This document shows, piece after piece, positions 6,124 to 10,248 of a DNA stretch of 10,248 bases. The stretch is taken from positions 1 through 10,248 of the forward strand of contig DATKKM010000078.1 of assembly GCA_035542855.1 (NCBI GenBank), in the 5' to 3' direction. A program made the position numbers and the translations under genes. Position 1 is the stretch's first letter, and the number at the start of each line of letters is the position of its first letter. Under the pieces are notes generated by a model, which saw only the letters and a list, made by a program, of their open reading frames with translations, was not told the origin of the DNA and made no database searches. This DNA comes from DATKKM01 sp035542855 (lineage in GTDB: Bacteria; Chloroflexota; Dehalococcoidia; SM23-28-2; RBG-16-64-32).

Positions 6124-6570
6124 TCAGCTCAGGCTCTTCGGGTAGCGCTTCACGAAGTCGAACACCCGAAACGAGCGGGGCGTCACCCGTATGCGCACCT
6201 GCCGCTTCACGCGCGGCAGCAACGAGCCCAGGTACGCTTCCGCCGCGGGGCCAAGATAGCGTTCGACGATGGGGCGGTACTCCGGCGCCATCCCTTCTAC
6301 GGGCTCCAGCGTGGCGTCGCCGTCGATGAGCAAGACGTTGTACGGCGGCTTCGCCGAGTCGATCGTCAGCGCGACGGCAGAGTTGTTGGCCAGTGCGCGC
6401 GCCTTTTCGGCCTTCGGGCCGGTAACCATGACGATGTCGCCGCCGATAAAGGCGAACCAGATCGGCACGACGCGCGGCCGCCCGTCCAGGCCGATGTAGG
6501 CGAGGCGGGCAAGGTTCGGTTCATCCAGCAGCTTCTGGACGACGGGGTCATCATTGGGTAGGGCGGTCAC
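6124..6570 (-). CDS. PPOX-fold flavin/F420-dependent protein
   Basis: The 148-residue product has the pyridoxamine 5'-phosphate oxidase-like split-barrel fold. Members bind FMN or F420 and reduce or oxidise small molecules. The family pattern is clear: LARLAYIGLDGRPRVVPIWFAFIGGDIVMVTGPKAEKARAL (about 20-60), then VALTID and a second barrel half containing VLLIDGDATLEP. The VVPIWF segment and the short length suit the F420-dependent subgroup, but cofactor and substrate cannot be fixed by eye. The start is GTG at 6570, and no strong Shine-Dalgarno is seen. The stop is separated from the holB start by one base, so the two genes are probably one transcript although functionally unrelated. A possible 45-residue ORF lies 31 bp upstream on the same strand. 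Confidence 0.86.
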   Translation of the reverse strand: MTALPNDDPVVQKLLDEPNLARLAYIGLDGRPRVVPIWFAFIGGDIVMVTGPKAEKARALANNSAVALTIDSAKPPYNVLLIDGDATLEPVEGMAPEYRPIVERYLGPAAEAYLGSLLPRVKRQVRIRVTPRSFRVFDFVKRYPKSLS

Positions 6571-6601
6571 GCCGGGAGCATAGCACGCCTTCCGCCAGAA
6601 C

Positions 6602-6739
6602 TCAGCCGGGCTTCGGCGTCGAAGGCGCCGGCTTCCCGGCTGCCACCCTTTCGCCCTCGCTGCGCCAGGCCTGCTGCAACTGCAGCGCCATGCCGGTGGG
6701 GCGCCTGGTCTCCTGTCTGCGCACCTGTGTTCGTTTCAC
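6602..6739 (-). CDS. Possible 45-residue basic peptide
   Basis: A GTG at 6739 opens 45 codons ending TGA at 6602. GAGGAA lies six bases upstream, a good Shine-Dalgarno position. Third-position GC is high from this start, while the in-frame extension upstream to an ATG at 6826 has lower third-position GC and overlaps the CRP-like site, so the short form is preferred. The peptide is basic and polar (many R and Q) with a proline-rich tail ending PAPSTPKPG. No membrane segment or known motif is seen. It would be the first gene of the PPOX-holB group. It may also be non-coding leader sequence; no function is proposed. Confidence 0.35.
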   Translation of the reverse strand: MKRTQVRRQETRRPTGMALQLQQAWRSEGERVAAGKPAPSTPKPG

Positions 6740-6751
6740 GGCCGGTTCCTC

Positions 6752-6765
6752 ACAAATCGATTTGT
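6752..6765. promoter_or_regulatory. Perfect 14-bp palindrome, possible operator
   Basis: ACAAATCGATTTGT is a perfect palindrome. CGATTTG within it (6758-6764) recurs at 6780-6786, 22 bp or about two helical turns further on. This AT-rich patch lies in the divergent spacer, just before the minus-strand 45-residue ORF and the PPOX gene, where a repressor site would be expected. The cognate regulator is unknown. Confidence 0.4.
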
Positions 6766-6811
6766 CGTGATTGATAGACCGATTTGGGGGGCGATCCGTT
6801 GCAGGCCATGA

Positions 6812-6827
6812 TGTGACATTTGTCACA
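6812..6827. promoter_or_regulatory. CRP-family binding site
   Basis: TGTGACATTTGTCACA has perfect 7-bp arms and exactly fits the TGTGA-N6-TCACA consensus of CRP-family regulators. Its centre (6819.5) is about 42-43 bp upstream of the start site predicted from the TATAAT at 6851, which is the classic class II activator position. It probably controls the ABC exporter and may also affect the minus-strand genes. Confidence 0.65.
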
Positions 6828-6850
6828 CGATGAACTCACGCGGCGGCAGC

Positions 6851-6856
6851 TATAAT
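6851..6856 (+). promoter_or_regulatory. -10 box of the ABC exporter promoter
   Basis: TATAAT is a perfect -10 box. No -35 box lies at the normal 16-18 bp distance (about 6828-6834). This is typical of activator-dependent promoters and agrees with the CRP-like site just upstream. Transcription should start near 6862-6864, leaving a leader of about 65 bases. Confidence 0.65.
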
Positions 6857-6914
6857 CCGACGTGTCCCCTTACAGACTCCGTACAGTACGCCGCCCCATC
6901 GCGCGGCCATCGCT

Positions 6915-6922
6915 AAGGAGGA
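6915..6922 (+). promoter_or_regulatory. Ribosome binding site of the ABC ATPase gene
   Basis: AAGGAGGA lies six bases before the ATG at 6929. It is a strong Shine-Dalgarno and fixes the start. Confidence 0.75.
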
Positions 6923-6928
6923 ACACGA

Positions 6929-7924
6929 ATGCCCGGTGAAACCGCGACCGCCATCTTCTCCGAGGCGCTGGTCCGCGTCTTCCCGCCGGACGTGCGCGCG
7001 GTGGACGGCCTGGCGCTGGATGTGAAGGCGGGCCAGATCTTCGGCTTCCTGGGAGCCAACGGCTCCGGCAAGACGACCACGGTGCGCATGCTGACCACGC
7101 TTCTGCGCCCGACCAGCGGCCGGGCCAGCGTCCTGGGCGTCGACGTGACGAAGGAGCCGAACCGCGTGCGCAGCCAGATCGGCGTCGCGCTGCAGGAGGC
7201 CTCGCTCGACGACCTGCAGACCGGCCGCGAGCTCCTCCGCCTGCAGTCCCGCCTCTACCGCGTCCCCCCCAACGAGATCGAGTCACGCGTGGGTCACCTG
7301 CTCGAGATCGTCGACCTCGTAGACGTGGCGGACCGGCGGATCAAGACGTACTCCGGCGGCATGAAGCGCCGCCTCGACCTCGCCGCCGCGCTCGTCCACA
7401 ACCCCACCGTCGTCTTCCTCGACGAGCCAACAACCGGCCTCGACCCGATCAGCCGTGAGGCGATCTGGCGCTACGTCGACGAGCTGAACCGCGAGCGAGG
7501 CGTGACGTTCTTCCTGACGACCCAGTACCTGGAAGAGGCGGACCGCTTGGCGCACGACGTGGCGATCATGGACAAGGGGAAGATCGTAGCGCAGGGCTCA
7601 CCGGAGCAGCTCAAGGCCTCGATCGGCGCCGACGTCATCACCGTCAACGTCGGCGATACGGACGGGATGCTGCAGAAGGCGGCCGAGGCGGTGCGCAGCG
7701 TCCCCGGCCTGACGGACGTCCGCATCGTCGACGAATCGATCGTCGTCTACGTGCGGGACGGCAAGTCCGCCGTCGCGCCCGTCGTTCTCGCCCTGGACGA
7801 GCGCAAGGTGCCGGTCGAAGAGATCACGCTGGCGCGGCCTTCGCTCGACGACGTCTTCCTGCGCACCACGGGCCGCCACCTGGAAGCCGGAGAGCACGCC
7901 GGTGCGGAAGGAGGCGCCGCATGA
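6929..7924 (+). CDS. ABC exporter ATP-binding protein, DrrA-like
   Basis: This is the cytoplasmic ATPase of an ABC-2 type exporter; it powers export through the permease encoded next. The 331-residue product has Walker A GANGSGKTT (42-50), Q-loop Q89, signature YSGGM (141-145), Walker B VVFLDEP (161-167) and D-loop GLDP (170-173). The switch position in LTTQYLEEADRLAHD has Gln199 where many ABC ATPases have His; DrrA-type drug-resistance ATPases are known for TTQYLEEAD, so this supports the subfamily. Residues 230-331 form the extra C-terminal domain usual in DrrA-like proteins. The start is set by AAGGAGGA. Its last four bases (ATGA) overlap the permease start, so the pair is co-translated. 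A CRP-like promoter precedes it. The substrate is unknown; lipids, drugs or secondary metabolites are all possible. Confidence 0.94.
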   Translation: MPGETATAIFSEALVRVFPPDVRAVDGLALDVKAGQIFGFLGANGSGKTTTVRMLTTLLRPTSGRASVLGVDVTKEPNRVRSQIGVALQEASLDDLQTGRELLRLQSRLYRVPPNEIESRVGHLLEIVDLVDVADRRIKTYSGGMKRRLDLAAALVHNPTVVFLDEPTTGLDPISREAIWRYVDELNRERGVTFFLTTQYLEEADRLAHDVAIMDKGKIVAQGSPEQLKASIGADVITVNVGDTDGMLQKAAEAVRSVPGLTDVRIVDESIVVYVRDGKSAVAPVVLALDERKVPVEEITLARPSLDDVFLRTTGRHLEAGEHAGAEGGAA

Positions 7925-8685
7925 CACGCACGGTCACGGATACAACCACCCTCACGCTGCGCGCCCTGCGCGAGACCACTCGCCAGCTGGGTTTCGAGAT
8001 ACAGAACGTGTTCATCCCGCTGTTCTTCTTCGCGGTCACGGTGGGGGCTATCGGCAACGTCTCGGCGCGTGCGTTCGGCGTCACCAACTACACCGGCTTC
8101 CAGATGCCAGTGGCCGTGCTCCAGGGCGTGGCCGGCGCCGCCAGCGTCTCATCGTTCGGCATGGTTAACGACATCGAGAAGGGCTACTTCGACAAGCTGC
8201 TGCTCACGCCGACTCCCCGCCTCGCGCTCGTCCTTGGCCGGCTCGCCGCCGACGGCGTCCGCGTGACGCTGTTGACGGCGCTGATCCTGACCATCGGGCT
8301 GATCTTCGGGGCCGGCATGGAGAGCGGGCCGCTCGGCTTCGTCGCCGTCCTGCTGCTGGCGGGCCTCTTCGGCATCGCTTACGCCGGCTTCGGCCTCTCG
8401 ATCGCCCTGCGCACCGGCAACGCGCAGGCCTCGCAGGCCGGCTTCTTGATCTTCTTCCCGCTCCTCTTCCTTTCGCCGGCCTTCGCACCGAAGGAGATCT
8501 TTGACGGCTGGCTGAAGGTGCTGGCCACGATCAACCCGGTCACCTACATCCTGCAGGGGATGCGCACGCTGATCCTGGACGGCTGGGACTGGGAGGCGAT
8601 CGGCAAGGCGCTGGCGGCGATCTTCGGCCTGGGCGCGTTCACGCAGACACTGGTGCTGACGGCGCTGCGCTACCGCGTGCGCTGA
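7921..8685 (+). CDS. ABC-2 type permease, DrrB-like
   Basis: This is the membrane half of the exporter. The 254-residue product has about six hydrophobic segments: roughly 29-47, 58-80, 113-132, 138-163, 172-190 and 226-248. The cytoplasmic loop DIEKGYFDKLLLTPTPR (84-100) is the family's coupling region to the ATPase, and NPVTYILQGMR (205-215) is another ABC-2 hallmark. The start ATG lies in ATGA overlap with the ATPase stop; AAGGAGG (7908-7914) six bases upstream is an excellent Shine-Dalgarno. It would act as a dimer with two ATPase subunits. Substrate unknown. A CACAGAT hairpin follows the stop. Confidence 0.93.
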   Translation: MTRTVTDTTTLTLRALRETTRQLGFEIQNVFIPLFFFAVTVGAIGNVSARAFGVTNYTGFQMPVAVLQGVAGAASVSSFGMVNDIEKGYFDKLLLTPTPRLALVLGRLAADGVRVTLLTALILTIGLIFGAGMESGPLGFVAVLLLAGLFGIAYAGFGLSIALRTGNAQASQAGFLIFFPLLFLSPAFAPKEIFDGWLKVLATINPVTYILQGMRTLILDGWDWEAIGKALAAIFGLGAFTQTLVLTALRYRVR

Positions 8686-8690
8686 TTCGT

Positions 8691-8749
8691 CACAGATACG
8701 CACAGATGGGACACAGATGATGTCTCTGTCATGTCTGTGACCATCTGTG
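8691..8749. repeat. CACAGAT repeats forming a long hairpin
   Basis: CACAGAT occurs at 8691, 8701 and 8712, about 10-11 bp apart, followed by the inverted copy ATCTGTG at 8743-8749. CACAGATGG (8701-8709) pairs perfectly with CCATCTGTG (8741-8749), and an inner imperfect stem includes CACAG (8712-8716) with CTGTG (8735-8739). It follows the permease stop and may act as a terminator. It resembles the CACAGATG-type intergenic repeats I recall in several bacterial phyla. No T-run is present. Confidence 0.6.
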
Positions 8750-8776
8750 GCAAACGTAGCGACGCGCCCGGCTCCT

Positions 8777-8793
8777 TGTCAACAGAATTGACA
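8777..8793. promoter_or_regulatory. Inverted repeat upstream of dnaJ, possible operator
   Basis: TGTCAA and TTGACA are perfect inverted arms around CAGAA. The repeat lies about 33 bp upstream of the -35 box of the dnaJ promoter. The HspR consensus (CTTGAGT-N7-ACTCAAG) is not matched well, so binding by HspR is only a guess. Confidence 0.4.
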
Positions 8794-8825
8794 GCCTACT
8801 TATCAAGTTTCCTCTGTGTAATCGT

Positions 8826-8854
8826 TTGACCGAATCCGGCATCTCACATATAAT
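8826..8854 (+). promoter_or_regulatory. Strong sigma-70-type promoter of dnaJ-hspR
   Basis: TTGACC (8826-8831) and TATAAT (8849-8854) are separated by exactly 17 bp. The -10 box is perfect and the -35 has one mismatch. CACAT (8845-8849) and ATGTG (8853-8857) form an inverted repeat across the -10 box, a position where a repressor could block it. The predicted start is about 8861-8863, immediately before the dnaJ ATG at 8865. Confidence 0.75.
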
Positions 8855-8864
8855 GTGTCTTGAA

Positions 8865-9905
8865 ATGGCGAAAGACTACTACACTGCGCTCGGCGTGCAG
8901 AAGGACGCCTCCCAGAAGGAGATCAAGGCGGCCTTCCGCAAGCTCGCCCGCAAGTACCACCCGGACGTCAACCCCAACGACAAGTCGGCTGAGGAGCGCT
9001 TCAAGGCGATCAACGAGGCCCACGACGTCCTCTCCGACCCCGAAAAGCGCGCCAAGTACGACCGCTACGGGGAGAACTGGGAGCACGCCGAGGCCTTCGA
9101 GAAGGCCCGCGCCCAGTACGGCAACGGCGGCCCGCGTGGCTACTCGGAGTCGTTCACGTTCGACATCAATGACCTGCTGCGCCAGCAGTCCGCCCGTGGC
9201 GGGCGCGCCGGTGCGGGCGGGTTCGACTTCAGCGACATTCTGGGCGGCATCTTCGGCGGCGGGCGTTCCCGTGGCCCTATGCGCGGCCAGAATGTCGAGT
9301 ATGCGACTGAGATCACGCTGGAAGAGGCCTACCACGGCGCGACGCGCGTCCTCCACTTGCAGGGCCAGGAGCCCTGCCCCACCTGCGGCGGCAGCGGCGA
9401 GATCGCCGGCGCTACGTGCCACAACTGCCAGGGCGCAGGCGCGGTCCTGACCAGCCGCCGCCTGGAGGTCAGCATCCCGGCCGGCGCCCGCGACGGCACT
9501 CGCGTCCGCATCGCCGGCGAAGGCTCGCCCGGCATGGCCGGCGGCCCCCGCGGCGATGTCTACGTCGTCGTCAAGGTTCGCCCGCACCCGCGCTTCGAGC
9601 GCAGGGGCGACGACCTGATCGAGGAAGTGCAGGTGCCCGTCGAGGATGCTGTCCTCGGCGGCGAGGTGCACGTGCAGACGATCGCCGGCAAGCGCATCGC
9701 CATGAAGGTGCCGCCCCTCACGCAGAGCGGGCGCCAGATCAAGCTGAAGGGCCTCGGCATGCCGTCGCTCGACCACGGCAAGAAGGGCCACGGCGACCTC
9801 TACGCGAAAGTGCGCATCGTCATCCCGGACCAGATCAGCGACCGCGAGCGCCAGCTGTTCGAACAGCTGCGCGAGGCGCGGAACGGACACAAGGTGGGCA
9901 CATGA
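8865..9905 (+). CDS. dnaJ: DnaJ-family co-chaperone with a single zinc centre
   Basis: J-domain proteins bring unfolded clients to DnaK and stimulate its ATPase. The 346-residue product starts MAKDYYTALGV. Its J domain is about 4-69 with HPD at 32-34. A Gly/Phe-rich linker (about 86-140) includes GGFDFSDILGGIFGGG. Only two CxxCxGxG motifs follow, CPTCGGSG (171-178) and CHNCQGAG (185-192), where full-length DnaJ has four, so at most one zinc site is possible. The C-terminal beta domains run from about 195 to 335. The ATG at 8865 is preferred: it matches the family N-terminus and lies 2-4 bases after the predicted transcription start with no Shine-Dalgarno, so it is probably leaderless. An earlier TTG at 8826 lies inside the -35 box. 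It overlaps hspR by four bases. CbpA-like naming is possible. Confidence 0.94.
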   Translation: MAKDYYTALGVQKDASQKEIKAAFRKLARKYHPDVNPNDKSAEERFKAINEAHDVLSDPEKRAKYDRYGENWEHAEAFEKARAQYGNGGPRGYSESFTFDINDLLRQQSARGGRAGAGGFDFSDILGGIFGGGRSRGPMRGQNVEYATEITLEEAYHGATRVLHLQGQEPCPTCGGSGEIAGATCHNCQGAGAVLTSRRLEVSIPAGARDGTRVRIAGEGSPGMAGGPRGDVYVVVKVRPHPRFERRGDDLIEEVQVPVEDAVLGGEVHVQTIAGKRIAMKVPPLTQSGRQIKLKGLGMPSLDHGKKGHGDLYAKVRIVIPDQISDRERQLFEQLREARNGHKVGT

Positions 9906-10248
9906 GAAAACCCAGATACGAAACGAGCTACGAAGACGAGCCCTGCTACGTGATCAGCGTGGCCGCCCGCATGGTGGGCATGCACGCCCAGAGCCTGCGC
10001 AACTACGAGCGTATCGGCCTGATCCGGCCCAGCCGCTCGCAGGGGCGGGTGCGCCTGTACTCGCAGTCGGACATCGAGCGCCTGCGGAACATCCAGCGAA
10101 TGGTGCAGGACCTGGGCGTCAACCTGGCCGGGGTCGAGGTGATCATGAACATGCGCGAGACGATGGCCCGCATGGAGCGCGAGATGGACCGCCTGCGCGA
10201 AGAGCTGCAGGCCTACCGGGACCGCATGCTGCCGGCGGTGCCGGGGCG
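9902..10248 (+). CDS. hspR: HspR heat-shock repressor, MerR family (cut by window edge)
   Basis: HspR represses dnaK/dnaJ-type heat-shock operons in Actinobacteria and relatives by binding HAIR inverted repeats; DnaK acts as co-repressor. About 115 residues are visible. The MerR-type winged helix is clear: YVISVAARMVGMHAQSLRNYERIGLIRPSR (about 16-45), then GRVRLYSQSDIERLRNIQRM (48-67) and VQDLGVNLAGVEVIMNMRE (68-86). A coiled-coil helix rich in M, E and R follows (about 86-110). The C-terminus lies beyond the window. The ATG at 9902 is in ATGA overlap with the dnaJ stop, so HspR is made with its target gene product, giving a feedback loop. The dnaK and grpE genes usual in such operons are not upstream here. 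Confidence 0.92.
   Translation, partial: MRKPRYETSYEDEPCYVISVAARMVGMHAQSLRNYERIGLIRPSRSQGRVRLYSQSDIERLRNIQRMVQDLGVNLAGVEVIMNMRETMARMEREMDRLREELQAYRDRMLPAVPG

Noticed and set aside
5197..6561. A 454-codon plus-strand frame opposite holB and the PPOX gene
   Set aside because: Its product is Ser/Ala/Arg-rich with no motif, while the minus strand has unmistakable HolB and PPOX features.
6929..7924. Loss of the switch His (Gln199) as a sign of a dead ATPase
   Set aside because: TTQYLEEAD is normal for DrrA-type exporters, and the other catalytic motifs are intact.
8691..8749. CACAGAT repeats as a CRISPR array
   Set aside because: The units are 7 bp with 3-4 bp gaps and an inverted copy; there are no spacers of CRISPR length and no cas genes.
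8844..9890. A 348-codon minus-strand frame opposite dnaJ
   Set aside because: The plus strand codes a full J domain and zinc motifs; the reverse frame is low-complexity A/V/L/D sequence.

Overview
The window is GC-rich and gene-dense. Its gene content fits a non-model bacterium, most likely a member of the Chloroflexota (Dehalococcoidia-like), with Actinobacteria as the main alternative. The clues are a dnaJ-hspR pair, a bacterial deoxyhypusine-synthase-like gene beside speD and an agmatinase gene, an F420/FMN split-barrel protein, a DrrA/DrrB-type ABC exporter, and frequent GTG or TTG starts. This placement is inferred from gene content, not from a database search.

Layout. Position 1 to about 752 (minus strand) is the 5' part of folC, cut by the window edge. 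It is divergent from a 149-residue helical protein of unknown function (868-1317, plus strand). A convergent intergenic spacer with a hairpin and two copies of a repeat motif follows. A minus-strand polyamine operon comes next (4565 down to 1450): speD, a deoxyhypusine-synthase-like enzyme, a GNAT acetyltransferase and an agmatinase-family ureohydrolase, with gaps of 3 and 13 bp and then an 8-bp overlap. Upstream of speD lies a spacer with a strong GNRA-type hairpin and a probable 35-residue membrane peptide gene that calls by size alone would miss. A second minus-strand group holds a possible 45-residue ORF, a PPOX-fold flavin/F420 protein, and holB (DNA polymerase III delta').

A regulatory spacer (6740-6928) carries a perfect CRP-type palindrome placed about 42-43 bp upstream of the likely start site of a plus-strand ABC exporter (ATPase 6929-7924, permease 7921-8685). 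Downstream are CACAGAT repeats forming a hairpin. Then come an almost consensus promoter and a probably leaderless dnaJ-family gene (8865-9905), which overlaps hspR (9902 to the edge) by ATGA.

How the genes work together. SpeD makes decarboxylated AdoMet, the agmatinase homologue would supply putrescine, and the DHS-like enzyme probably makes homospermidine or a related polyamine, since bacteria lack eIF5A. The acetyltransferase may act on a polyamine. The dnaJ-hspR pair is probably a self-regulated heat-shock unit. The most interesting points are the His-to-Asn change in the metal site of the agmatinase homologue, the DHS-like enzyme without an eIF5A substrate, the CRP-like class II promoter, the leaderless dnaJ, and the hidden 35-residue membrane peptide.
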